Part shown: one piece after another, positions 17,610 to 26,282 of the stretch | Layout of the letters: each line of letters begins with the position of its first letter | Position numbering within the stretch: the stretch's first letter is position 1 | Origin: Methanosarcina sp. DH2 | Lineage (GTDB): Archaea > Halobacteriota > Methanosarcinia > Methanosarcinales > Methanosarcinaceae | DNA: 64,000 nucleotides | Assembly (NCBI RefSeq): GCF_020804225.1 | Contig: NZ_WJBI01000001.1 | Coordinates: 1,411 to 65,410 of the forward strand | Reading direction: 5' to 3' | Made by a program: the position numbers and the translations under genes | Notes under the pieces: model-generated | Databases searched by the model: none | Seen by the model: only the letters and a program-made list of their open reading frames with translations | What the model was told of the DNA's origin: nothing

Positions 17610-18764
17610 TTAAAGCGTTTTTGCGTTCAGCGCTTCTTTGAAGCGTTTTGTGGCCTCTTCAGGGCTCATGGGGATGTTCGGGGCGTTTGTGTTTCCTGGC
17701 TTCAGGATCACATGGATAAAGGAGGTCTGCCTGGCATTAAGGGAATCTTTGTACACATCTACCAGCTCCTCTTCCGTGTTGACCTTATGCGTGTTCTGGA
17801 TTCCGCAGGCGTTTGCCAGTATTTCCAGGTCAACGTAGCGTAGAGCGCAGGTCTCTTGAGAGCCTGTAGAGCCGTAGGCGCCGTTGTCCAGGGCTATGAT
17901 GATCAGGTTTTTCGGGGCTTCCTTCCCTATTTCCAGGAGGGCGTTAGGGTTCATGAGAAGGCTTCCGTCCCCGTCGAAGACCACAACCTTCCGGTCCGTG
18001 CGCAGGGCAAGGCCGAGCCCGATGGAGGAGACAAGTCCCATAGACCCGAACATGTAAAAGTTAAGGTCCCGGTCTCTGGCAGCATAGAGTTCCTTACAGG
18101 GGACTCCGAGGTTTGTTACGGTAATTTCTCCGTCCAGTTCGGCTGCCACGGCGGAGATCGCATTGTTCCGGATCATCCGGGGTTCAAGAACTTTCTGTGT
18201 CATGCGGAATTTGCAGACCTTTTCTTTCTTCGGCAGCTCCGGGGACTTCTGCGCTTCCCAGGCACAGCAGTCAGAAGCTTCCCACACTTTAGGAGAGACA
18301 AGAGCTATGTGGGGCCTGAAATTTTCAAAGGCATCTTTGATCACATTTTCAAGGAGAGGGAGCTTTTCAGTTTCGTCAATTATTGTGTATGCGAGCCCTG
18401 CACCTTCCAGGATTGCTGGCAGGTGGACTCCCATGGGGACCTGCGCTTCTATGCCTTCTTTATAAACTCCGCGCCAGCTTGTCAGGATAGGCAGGGGGAT
18501 TTTACATGTTACGTTCAGGGACTCAAGGACATTGATCATATTCCCAAGCCCAGTGCTCTGGATAAGCATCATGGGCTTCCCGCCTGCAAGATAGATGCCT
18601 GCACAGATTCCCACTCCGTTTTCTTCCCTTGTCAATTTGATTTCAGGAAAATTTTCAGAGACCAGGGGAAGCAGGTTCTTGATCCTGTCACAGGGGAGCG
18701 TTGCAGCAAGGTCAATACCTGTTTTTTTCATGATTGCTATTACTTCTTCTTCCGGGTTTACCAT
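17610..18764 (-). CDS. comDE: Sulfopyruvate decarboxylase, fused alpha and beta subunits
   Basis: Thiamine-diphosphate enzyme that decarboxylates sulfopyruvate to sulfoacetaldehyde in coenzyme M synthesis. Residues 1-165 match ComD (REENGVGICAGIYLAGGKPM, TSWRGVYKEG), and the rest match ComE, with the thiamine/metal motif GDGSLLMNPNALLEIG followed by LDNGAYGSTG. Some methanogens encode the two as separate subunits. The ATG at 18764 follows AGAGGTACGTGC and is preferred to one seven codons upstream. Cysteate synthase lies upstream on the same strand 98 bp away, so the pair supplies neighbouring steps of the Methanosarcina route: phosphoserine to cysteate, then (via an aminotransferase elsewhere) to sulfopyruvate. 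Confidence 0.93.
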   Translation of the reverse strand: MVNPEEEVIAIMKKTGIDLAATLPCDRIKNLLPLVSENFPEIKLTREENGVGICAGIYLAGGKPMMLIQSTGLGNMINVLESLNVTCKIPLPILTSWRGVYKEGIEAQVPMGVHLPAILEGAGLAYTIIDETEKLPLLENVIKDAFENFRPHIALVSPKVWEASDCCAWEAQKSPELPKKEKVCKFRMTQKVLEPRMIRNNAISAVAAELDGEITVTNLGVPCKELYAARDRDLNFYMFGSMGLVSSIGLGLALRTDRKVVVFDGDGSLLMNPNALLEIGKEAPKNLIIIALDNGAYGSTGSQETCALRYVDLEILANACGIQNTHKVNTEEELVDVYKDSLNARQTSFIHVILKPGNTNAPNIPMSPEEATKRFKEALNAKTL

Positions 18765-18862
18765 GCACGTACCTCTTAAATGCATATATCTTGAGCTTGT
18801 TTTCTCTTTTTCTTAGAGCTTTATACAGGTTTTTATTACTCAGATGTGGACAGAACAGGAAC

Positions 18863-20113
18863 TCAAATGTTCAGTTCTTCAAGTGGAACATCAGAACCGC
18901 TTACAGTAACCGCAGGTTCAACCTGGAAGAGCTTAAAGTCTTCCTTCAGCCGCTTAAAACCTCCGCCTGCAATATTCAGGAGAATGATGTCGTCTTTTCC
19001 GACATTTCCGGCTTTTATGGCTTTTAACAGTGAAGCAGCCGCAACTGCGGAAGGTGGCAGGATATCTATCCCTTCAAGGGATTCAAAAAGCGTTTTTGCT
19101 TCAAGAGCTTCCTCTTTAGTAACTGCATACATTATCCCGTCCGTATCTACAAGTGCATCATAGAGTCCGCCTGTCACGGAATAGGGTGGTGCCCGGTTGG
19201 TAAGCACAGTTGCATAGGTCTCTTCTATCTGTTTCTTTGCATCTTTCATATCAATTTCTGGAATGATCTCTCTTCTTCCTGCCTGCCATGCACTGTACAT
19301 GGGAACGAAAGGAAGGTTCTGGGCAAGCTGAAGCTTCGGAAGCCTTGAACCAAAACGCCCGTCAGCCCTGAGCCGCAGCGAGGCTTCCCAGGCTGAGATT
19401 CCACCTGTGCCACTTCCGACAGCCTGGAAATAGTGGTCAGGCATCTTTCCTATGGCTACGGCTGCGTCCAGCATTACAGTGCCCATCCCTTCCCTTCTTG
19501 CAACATTTCTGGCCCCTCCCTCTGGAACCATGCCCGGGAGTTTTGCAAGCCTTCCTGCAAGGTTGATAGCATCGGTATAATCATTTCCCGGAGTCATACT
19601 GATAAGGTGAATGGAATCAGACGGTTCTTCAGGTAGCCAGAGCTTCGGAATGCCTGAATCAGGAACCACTATGTAAACATCTGTTCCTGTAAGAGTCGAA
19701 GCATATGCAAACGCCCTCCCCGTATTCCCTGCAGAGGCGAGAGCAATGGCTTTTCCCCCGGACTCCTTGAGAAGCTGCATTGTCGGGTGGGCTTCGAGCT
19801 CTTTGAAGCTGCAGGTTTTGATAAAAGCCCCTCTCTCAGGCCAGTATCCGCTGAACCCTATGTACAGGTTCGAAAGCCCGAGTTCCTGCGCAAGGGCTTC
19901 GCTTTTATACGTGATGGGCCCGGCTTCGGTAGTAAGCTCTTCCTGAACCGGGAGCCATGAATGAAATCTCCCTATTCCGGGCTGGTCTCTGAGCTCAAGC
20001 CTTTTTTCAAAGTACTCCGCCCGTAAAAGGGAGTCGTCGTTTTCACAGGTTAGCCTGTATTCCTGGCCGTATTCCCTTCCGCATTTCAGACATTTTAATA
20101 TGAATCTTCCCAT
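18863..20113 (-). CDS. Cysteate synthase
   Basis: Pyridoxal-phosphate enzyme of the threonine-synthase family that makes L-cysteate from O-phosphoserine and sulfite, the route by which Methanosarcinales enter coenzyme M synthesis. Visible features: an N-terminal zinc-ribbon-like start (LKCLKCGREYGQEYRLTC), the PLP lysine region RGAFIKTCSF, the phosphate-binding LASAGNTGRAFAY, the AVGSGTGGISAWEASLRL loop, and NIAGGGFKRL near the end. Plain threonine synthase is the main alternative; adjacency to comDE argues for cysteate synthase. The ATG at 20113 is chosen over a TTG three codons earlier. Confidence 0.9.
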   Translation of the reverse strand: MGRFILKCLKCGREYGQEYRLTCENDDSLLRAEYFEKRLELRDQPGIGRFHSWLPVQEELTTEAGPITYKSEALAQELGLSNLYIGFSGYWPERGAFIKTCSFKELEAHPTMQLLKESGGKAIALASAGNTGRAFAYASTLTGTDVYIVVPDSGIPKLWLPEEPSDSIHLISMTPGNDYTDAINLAGRLAKLPGMVPEGGARNVARREGMGTVMLDAAVAIGKMPDHYFQAVGSGTGGISAWEASLRLRADGRFGSRLPKLQLAQNLPFVPMYSAWQAGRREIIPEIDMKDAKKQIEETYATVLTNRAPPYSVTGGLYDALVDTDGIMYAVTKEEALEAKTLFESLEGIDILPPSAVAAASLLKAIKAGNVGKDDIILLNIAGGGFKRLKEDFKLFQVEPAVTVSGSDVPLEELNI

Positions 20114-20429
20114 TGCTATCAAAGAAAATTGGGTTTCTTTTGCTAAATATATGTTCCTGAAACCCTATCTTAATATCCGTTATGTGCCATTGTCTGCAAT
20201 AAATTGTCTTATCTGGGCAATCGATTGTACGGAATGGATGATTACTCTAAAAAATAATTTAACCGAAAAAATAGTATGACGAGGATATGTTGATAATGGA
20301 TTACGAGATGAAAGGGCAGGAATGATCACAAAAATCATGCGTGAAAGAGGGTGCAGAAGAACGCGCAGGGGAGCAGTTAAGAAAGTCGCTGATAGTTTGG
20401 AAAACCGCTGAAATCTGAGATTAAATTCT
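20114..20429. other. Intergenic, no feature seen
   Basis: AT-rich spacer upstream of cysteate synthase. The long frame across it on the minus strand has no ribosome site and overlaps the next gene, so it is not a gene. Confidence 0.4.
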
Positions 20430-20888
20430 TCATAGATAGAAGATTGGCGGAGTAGCTTTAGCGTGTTCGATATTTTGCTTTGTCCTATCAGGGTAAACAA
20501 GGGTAAGTATGTCTGGCTGCATCCCTAACTCTCTGGAGTCATGCAGGTAATATTCATTGTTTTGTCTGGAAATATCATTTATATGGATTAAGGCACTGGT
20601 CCTCCCTATTCTCTGGACCTCTATGTTTTTAAAATCAAAAAAGATCTCCTCTATTTTAGGTTCAAGATGCCTGCTCCCGAACAGGAACATATAAACCTGG
20701 GCAAAGGGGCTGAGGTGGTATTTTATCTGGACATCAGCATCCGTCTGATTAAATTCGATTACCATACTGTCAATATGGATATACTTCCCTTCTCTGAACT
20801 GCTCCATATTAACTCCAGGCGATACTTTTGCAGCCATTAAAGCAGCCGAGATGATCAGGGCGATTGTGATTATAGCTTTTACTTTCAT
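20430..20888 (-). CDS. Membrane-anchored protein of unknown function
   Basis: The ATG at 20888 gives 152 residues with a basic N-terminus and one hydrophobic segment (AIITIALIISAALMAA, about residues 5-20), either a signal peptide or an anchor. The rest is a soluble, mixed beta domain (YIHIDSMVIEFNQTDADVQIKYHLSPFAQVYMF in part) with HINDISR and a C-terminus ending IFYL. Its position outside the membrane is inferred from the N-terminal segment. No family recognised. An upstream in-frame start would add 26 polar residues and is less likely. Confidence 0.7.
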   Translation of the reverse strand: MKVKAIITIALIISAALMAAKVSPGVNMEQFREGKYIHIDSMVIEFNQTDADVQIKYHLSPFAQVYMFLFGSRHLEPKIEEIFFDFKNIEVQRIGRTSALIHINDISRQNNEYYLHDSRELGMQPDILTLVYPDRTKQNIEHAKATPPIFYL

Positions 20889-21054
20889 GTGTCTAATGCT
20901 GTATAGGTGTTCTTTTCTAATATATTTATTTCCGGCAGCTTTGTCCCTGTTAAAGAATACCTGCATTTATAGGTTCTGCAATAATATTAAATAGCGTAAA
21001 AGTAAAGCTATTCCATCCTTCAGACTACCTGAAAAACCAGAGTGAGGTTAAAAA

Positions 21055-21264
21055 ATGAGCAAAAATATCAATTTTGTCTGCCCCAAATGCGGGAATAACT
21101 CCTTCGAAACCGGCGAAATCCGCACAACCGGCGGTTTCATCAGCAAAGTCCTCGACGTCCAGAACAAAAAGTTCACCCATGTCACCTGCAAGCGCTGCAA
21201 ATACACCGAATTCTACCAGGCTGACAGCAGCATGCTCGGGAGCATTTTCGATCTGTTCACGTAA
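21055..21264 (+). CDS. Small zinc-ribbon protein
   Basis: A 69-residue protein with two knuckles, CPKCGNNSF at residues 9-17 and CKRCKYTEFY near 44-53, giving a four-cysteine zinc ribbon with TTGGFISKVLDVQNKKF between. It resembles short nucleic-acid-binding zinc ribbons of the COG3478/YpzJ type. Starts at ATG 21055 after GAGGTTAAAAA, a good ribosome site. Monocistronic; partner unknown. Confidence 0.85.
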   Translation: MSKNINFVCPKCGNNSFETGEIRTTGGFISKVLDVQNKKFTHVTCKRCKYTEFYQADSSMLGSIFDLFT

Positions 21265-21374
21265 ATAAAGAACAGGAGAGTTTTCAATGGAAACTTTTCT
21301 GCTACTTTTTTTAATTTGTTTGGTGGTTTATTGGCCGGGGTGAGGGATTAGCTGTCTTTAACGGAGCTTTTTAC

Positions 21375-21396
21375 GCTCGACGAAGGAGAGCGGCCT
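21375..21396 (+). repeat. Dispersed intergenic repeat, copy A
   Basis: GCTCGACGAAGGAGAGCGGC plus CT, lying about 110 bp beyond the zinc-ribbon gene. Near-identical sequences occur at 29535-29556 (minus) and 57491-57512 (plus), all between genes. Confidence 0.6.
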
Positions 21397-21476
21397 GTAC
21401 AAGGCAAGCGAAAAGGCCTGAAAATGTAGTTTCTTTTTTGGGGCGCTTAATTCGGTTGCAGAAACTAAATTTTAAT

Positions 21477-22241
21477 TCACTTCAAGCTTTTCCCGCGTAA
21501 GGTTAATTTCTCCTTGAGATCTTTATTGTTAGGATCTTTTTTGCTCAGGATTTCCAGAATATCGAGAGATTCTTTGAAATTCTGTTTTGCTTCTTCCTTT
21601 TTACCTTTTTCAGAAAACAGGATTCCGAGATTATTGTAAGTCATTTCTTTATCTGAGAGGTATTCCATGTCTTTAGGGTAATTTTTAATGAGTTTTTCAT
21701 ATATTTTCAGGGCTTTTTCATATTTTTCTTTTGCTTCTTCTACGCGCCCCATTTTGAAAAGAAGTTCTCCCAGGTTGTTGAAGGTATTTCCGGCATACAT
21801 CTGGTAGAATTCGTTTTCTGGCCGGGACTCAAGCCGTCTCTGGCATATTTCGAGGCCAATTTCATAGCACTGCTTTGACGAAGTAAAGTTGCCCACTCTC
21901 TGGAAAATGTTTCCAAGGTTTCCTATATTGTTGAGATTCAGACGGACGGTATCGAGATAGAGTTTGTTTTCAGGGTCTTCTGAGATGAGTTTTTCGCTGG
22001 TTCTTAAGGAAAATGCATAGGTTTCAAGGGCTTCTTCGAGCCTGCCCACGGACTGCAGGATTTGACCCCTTACTTTTAAAGTATGGAAAAGAATGGCTCC
22101 ATCTTTTGCTTCCTGTGCGGCTTTTTCAGCTAGCTGGAGAGATTCAAGGGACTCTTCAGGCTTCCCTTTTTGTATCAGGTCCACGGTCTCATTAAAGTAT
22201 TTTACTGCTTCCTCTCTCAGTTTCTCTGGCTTCTCGGGCAT
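21477..22241 (-). CDS. Tetratricopeptide-repeat protein
   Basis: A 254-residue soluble protein made of TPR-like helix pairs, for example FNNLGELLFKMGRVEEAKEK and YNNLGILFSEKGKKEEAKQN, each followed by a longer helix (about 42 to 50 residues per unit, as in kinesin-light-chain type TPRs). TPRs are protein-binding scaffolds; no enzyme domain is present. It is a paralogue of the 254-residue protein at 22982-23746, and the two flank a small membrane protein related to the LonB anchor. The start ATG at 22241 gives MPEKPEKLREEAVKYF. Confidence 0.88.
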   Translation of the reverse strand: MPEKPEKLREEAVKYFNETVDLIQKGKPEESLESLQLAEKAAQEAKDGAILFHTLKVRGQILQSVGRLEEALETYAFSLRTSEKLISEDPENKLYLDTVRLNLNNIGNLGNIFQRVGNFTSSKQCYEIGLEICQRRLESRPENEFYQMYAGNTFNNLGELLFKMGRVEEAKEKYEKALKIYEKLIKNYPKDMEYLSDKEMTYNNLGILFSEKGKKEEAKQNFKESLDILEILSKKDPNNKDLKEKLTLRGKSLK

Positions 22242-22450
22242 ATTAAAAAAAGGGTTTTTATTGTTTTATAGGTTATGTTATAGCTTGTGTTTTTTCCCGC
22301 TGTTTCTCCCTTTTTTCCAACTCCTTTATATGTTACTAAAAGCTTAATTATAGATGCCCGAAGTTCTATACCTTTCTTTAACACACGTTTTCTGAAAATG
22401 TTGCTGCTTATCGACATTAAAATGGGTTATAGACATGTAGGGGGGTCAGC

Positions 22451-22927
22451 ATGGACGGGGAAGCAGAGAAACAAAAAAGGGATAAAAATGCAGACAGGGG
22501 TAGAAGCAAAACTGCCGGAAATAGCAAATATGCTGGAAAAAGCAAATATGCTGGAAAAAGCAAATATGAAAGACTCTATATAATACTCGTTGGTATCTTC
22601 CTTACCGCTGTCTTTTTCTACACCCTTTACATAGGTCAGCTTTTCTGGGGCATATTTATTGATATTCTTATCCTGAGGCTTTACTTCCTCATGCAACAGG
22701 AGCGGCGTTACTTCAGGGAATGCAACTTGAATGAGGACGAAGCCGGAACTGCGCATGACCCTGGGGTGAAGCGGAGGATCAGGCTGGCAAATTTCCTGAT
22801 TACTTTATTCGTTCTCGGGATTGTTGTCTACTCATATTTTACTTTGCAGTTTATCTGGGGGATTGTGGTCGGACTGATGATCCTGCTCTACGTTCATATG
22901 CTGTTGTTTTCGGAGAAAAACCTCTAA
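22451..22927 (+). CDS. Small membrane protein built from two LonB-like hairpins
   Basis: A 158-residue protein. Residues 1-40 are basic and contain a five-residue repeat (YAGKS, twice, encoded by a 15-bp repeat). Residues about 42-80 form one transmembrane hairpin (TLYIGQLFWGIFID inside) and residues about 113-153 a second. The second closely matches the membrane hairpin of the LonB gene 1.3 kb downstream: LFVLGIVVYSYF / FIWGIVVGLMIL here against LFVVGIIIYSYF / LLWGIIAGIMIL in LonB; the first shares GQLxWGI. No ATPase or protease domain is present. It may pair with the LonB anchor in the membrane and so regulate or recruit the protease; that is inference. ATG 22451 follows AGGGGGGTCAGC. Confidence 0.8.
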   Translation: MDGEAEKQKRDKNADRGRSKTAGNSKYAGKSKYAGKSKYERLYIILVGIFLTAVFFYTLYIGQLFWGIFIDILILRLYFLMQQERRYFRECNLNEDEAGTAHDPGVKRRIRLANFLITLFVLGIVVYSYFTLQFIWGIVVGLMILLYVHMLLFSEKNL

Positions 22928-22981
22928 GAAGCCTCTAAGGGAAGCCGGTGAGAAAAACCGATGACAGAATTAACCGAATTA

Positions 22982-23746
22982 TTAAAGTCCTTCCAGCCTC
23001 TCTCTTGTCAGGGTGATGGCTTCTTTGATTTTTTCGTTTTCAGGCTGCTGGGCTAGCAGATTTTCCTGCATTTTAAGGGCTCTTTCAAGGTTCTTTTTTG
23101 CAATCTCAGCTTTTTCAGGCTCCTGCTGTTTGAGGCAACTTCCTAACTGGCTGAGCGCAACTGAGAGTTCTGCCTGGTACCCGGGATTGTCAGGCTTATC
23201 TTCCAACAATTTTTCATAGTTTTCAACTGCTTCTTTAAGGATTTCACAGGCTGTTTCCCGGGAGCCGGACTCTATGAGGAGAGCACCGTAGTTATTCAGG
23301 TTTTCTCCGGCATAAGAGTGGAAAACTACGTTTTCAGGGTTCTTTGCAATGAGGTCCGAATAGATTTCACGGGCACGGGAATAGGATCCGGCAGCTCTGT
23401 CCATTTCTCCTTTCTTTTTAAGGAGATTTCCCGTATTGCTAAGGGTTGTGCCCATGTAATGCTGGTAATCGTCATTCTCCGGATCAGTTTTCAGGAGGTC
23501 GGAACCTACTTCGAGGGCTCTCTCATAGGTTTCAAGGGCCTGGTCATACTCTTTTGCCGAATAGAGGATACCTCCGCGAGTAAAGAGAATATAGTAGAGA
23601 GCATCTGTGGATTTCGCCTGTCTTGCAGATTTCTCGGCTTTATCAAGGGTGTCGAGGGCTTTATCCAGCTTTCCTTTCTTGATCTGGGTTACAGCACTGT
23701 GAATCTGCTTCAGAAGGAGAAGATTTTTTACCTTGCTTCTGGACAT
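22982..23746 (-). CDS. Tetratricopeptide-repeat protein, paralogue
   Basis: A 254-residue TPR protein sharing length, layout and many positions with the one at 21477-22241 (for example ALETYERALEVGSDLLKTDPEN against ALETYAFSLRTSEKLISEDP). Units such as LSNTGNLLKKKGEMDRAAGS and LNNYGALLIESGSRETA are visible. No signal peptide or membrane segment. It is transcribed away from lonB, its start 456 bp from the lonB start, so both promoters lie in one divergent region. Confidence 0.88.
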   Translation of the reverse strand: MSRSKVKNLLLLKQIHSAVTQIKKGKLDKALDTLDKAEKSARQAKSTDALYYILFTRGGILYSAKEYDQALETYERALEVGSDLLKTDPENDDYQHYMGTTLSNTGNLLKKKGEMDRAAGSYSRAREIYSDLIAKNPENVVFHSYAGENLNNYGALLIESGSRETACEILKEAVENYEKLLEDKPDNPGYQAELSVALSQLGSCLKQQEPEKAEIAKKNLERALKMQENLLAQQPENEKIKEAITLTRERLEGL

Positions 23747-24201
23747 AAGAGAAAAGTCCTCTTTGTTTTTTAAATAGCTGTCGATGTCGTTTTACAGATA
23801 CTGGATGAGCCCTTCAATGAAAAGTCCCGGGTAAGGGTGATGTTTAACTATATATAGGGGATATAGCATAAGTATGTAAAAAATATTTTAAAATCCTCCT
23901 GGGATTAATTTAGTAATTAATTTTCTGATCAAGTTTTCGACTCAAATATCCAGCCAGCAAATAGTATATAATGAAAGGTTTCTATATACTGTATATATAG
24001 TGGTAGGTTAATTTTATATACAACAAGTTTATATAATTAGCCGAAGTATGGATGGGGTTACAGTAACTTAGGAGTCTGTTATTGTAGCAGCCGTTTTTTC
24101 CCATTATTCTACCTTAAGTTCGTTATTTTTTCAAAAGCGTCAAGTATATAATCTCGATCAGATAACGTCTATCTAATAACGTTCGAATATGTGAGCTAAC
24201 C
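23747..24201. other. Divergent promoter region of a TPR gene and lonB
   Basis: Non-coding. CTATATA (23982-23988) and TATATAG (23994-24000) form a palindrome around CTGTA, and TTTTATATACAAC near 24012 is a good archaeal TATA box for lonB, with a leader of roughly 160 bp. TATATATAGGGG near 23851-23861 could serve the TPR gene on the other strand. Confidence 0.45.
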
Positions 24202-26280
24202 ATGGAGTATAATAATAATCAGAACATAGACGGGTCTTCGAAGAATATGGACAGGCAAGCCCATGAAGTTGAGGAGGCTGTTCCAAAAGTAGACACGTCT
24301 GCGGCCGACCAGATGAAGGATGAGCCTACTCAGGTGCCTACTCAGGTCGTGGCCGAGTCTGAATTAAGTGAAGACATAGATGAAGATGATATCGGCTTCC
24401 GTTTTGAAGACACTTCTAACATAGAGGTCCCAAAACTCCTTATTGACCAGGTACTGGGACAGGAACATGCAGTAGAAGTCGTAAGGAAGGCAGCAAGCCA
24501 GAGACGGCACATAATGATGATAGGGACGCCAGGAACAGGAAAGTCCCTGCTTGCAAAGGCAATGGCAGAACTTCTTCCTAAAGAAGAGCTCAAGGATATC
24601 CTGGTATATCCTAACCTGGAGGACCTTAACAATCCCAAGATAAGAGAGGTTCCGGCCGGGAAGGGCAGAGAAATTGTCATGGCTCACAAGATGGAAGCAA
24701 GAAAGAAAGCCCAGGCCCGGAACATGCTCATGATGCTCTTTGTTGTGGGTATTATCATCTATTCTTACTTCGTCGGCCAGTTGCTCTGGGGTATCATTGC
24801 AGGCATTATGATTCTCATGTTAACCCGCCAGTTCCTTCCTAAAGAGGAAATGATGATCCCGAAAATGGCGGTTTCAAATTATGACAAGGAACACGCACCC
24901 TATATCGATGCAACCGGAGCTCACGCAGGAGCCCTCCTTGGCGATGTCAGGCACGACCCCTTCCAGTCCGGAGGGCTTGAAACCCCCGCACACGACAGGG
25001 TAGAAGCCGGAGATATCCACAAAGCCCACAAAGGGGTGCTTTTCATTGATGAAATCAATACTCTCAGGCTTGAGTCCCAGCAGAGTCTTCTGACCGCGCT
25101 TCAGGAAAAGGAATACGCGATTACCGGACAGTCCGAAAGGAGTTCGGGAGCTCTTGTTAAGACCGAGCCTGTGCCCTGTGACTTCATTATGGTCTCTGCA
25201 GGGAACCTGGATGCAGTACAGAAAATGCACCCTGCGCTCAGGTCAAGGATAAAAGGTTACGGGTACGAAGTCTACATGCGAGATTCCATGGAAGACACTC
25301 CCGAGAACAGGAAGAAACTGGTACGTTTCGTTGCCCAGGAAGTTGTCAGGGACGGGCATATCCCTCACTTTGACGAAGGTGCAGTAGAAGAAATAATCAG
25401 GGAAGCCAGAAGGCGTGCAGGCAGGAAAGGCCACCTTACCCTGAAGCTCCGTGACCTTGGCGGGCTTGTGCGTGTGGCAGGAGATATTGCCCACTCCGAA
25501 GGGGCTCCGGTCACAACTCCTGATCACGTGCTTGCGGCAAAGAGGATTGCAAGGTCCATCGAACAGCAGCTTGCAGACAGTTACCTCGAACACCGCAAGG
25601 AGTACGAGTCCTTCATGAAGAATGGTTCTGCTGTGGGCAGAGTCAACGGGCTTGCGGTTATGGGCGGAGATTCAGGAATCGTGCTTCCCATCGTATCCGA
25701 AGTCACCCCTGCTCTTTCCGGGGCAGAAGGGCGAATTATTGCAACCGGTAAACTCAAGACCATCGCAAAGGAAGCAGTGCAGAACGTATCCGCAGTCATC
25801 AAGAACATGACAGGCACTGATATCTCCCGCCATGATATCCATATCCAGTTTGTCGGGACATATGAAGGTGTTGAAGGAGACAGTGCATCGGTTTCCATTG
25901 CTACGGCCGTTATTTCGGCAATCGAGAGGATCCCTGTGGACCAGACTGTCGCAATGACGGGTTCTCTTTCTGTCAGGGGAGATGTCCTGCCTGTTGGCGG
26001 GGTCACCTACAAGATCGAGGCTGCAGCCCAGGCCGGTATGAAGAAAGTCATTATTCCCAAAGCTAACGAAGCAGATGTTCTTGTCGAAAAGGCATACAGG
26101 GAAAAGATTCAGATTGTTCCGGTTTCCTCTATTGCGGAAGTGCTGGAACACAGCCTTGTGGGTCCAAGAAAGAACACAATTATCGAAAAACTCAAAAATA
26201 TTACAAAACTAAGTTTTGATATTCCGGAAGTATCACCCGCTTCCGTACAGGCTATTAACCTCTTCGGGTGCAGGAACTAA
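24202..26280 (+). CDS. lonB: Archaeal membrane-anchored Lon protease
   Basis: ATP-driven protease that removes misfolded proteins, anchored on the cytoplasmic side of the membrane. The 692 residues contain an AAA+ domain with Walker A GTPGTGKS (108-115), an inserted transmembrane hairpin (about 172-213), Walker B GVLFIDEIN, and a C-terminal protease domain with catalytic S561 (EGDSASVS) and K604 (TYKIEAA). The first 75 residues are an acidic, poorly conserved tail. tldD begins two bases after the stop, so lonB, tldD and tldE form an operon. The neighbouring small protein at 22451-22927 copies its membrane hairpin. Confidence 0.97.
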   Translation: MEYNNNQNIDGSSKNMDRQAHEVEEAVPKVDTSAADQMKDEPTQVPTQVVAESELSEDIDEDDIGFRFEDTSNIEVPKLLIDQVLGQEHAVEVVRKAASQRRHIMMIGTPGTGKSLLAKAMAELLPKEELKDILVYPNLEDLNNPKIREVPAGKGREIVMAHKMEARKKAQARNMLMMLFVVGIIIYSYFVGQLLWGIIAGIMILMLTRQFLPKEEMMIPKMAVSNYDKEHAPYIDATGAHAGALLGDVRHDPFQSGGLETPAHDRVEAGDIHKAHKGVLFIDEINTLRLESQQSLLTALQEKEYAITGQSERSSGALVKTEPVPCDFIMVSAGNLDAVQKMHPALRSRIKGYGYEVYMRDSMEDTPENRKKLVRFVAQEVVRDGHIPHFDEGAVEEIIREARRRAGRKGHLTLKLRDLGGLVRVAGDIAHSEGAPVTTPDHVLAAKRIARSIEQQLADSYLEHRKEYESFMKNGSAVGRVNGLAVMGGDSGIVLPIVSEVTPALSGAEGRIIATGKLKTIAKEAVQNVSAVIKNMTGTDISRHDIHIQFVGTYEGVEGDSASVSIATAVISAIERIPVDQTVAMTGSLSVRGDVLPVGGVTYKIEAAAQAGMKKVIIPKANEADVLVEKAYREKIQIVPVSSIAEVLEHSLVGPRKNTIIEKLKNITKLSFDIPEVSPASVQAINLFGCRN

Positions 26281-26282
26281 TC

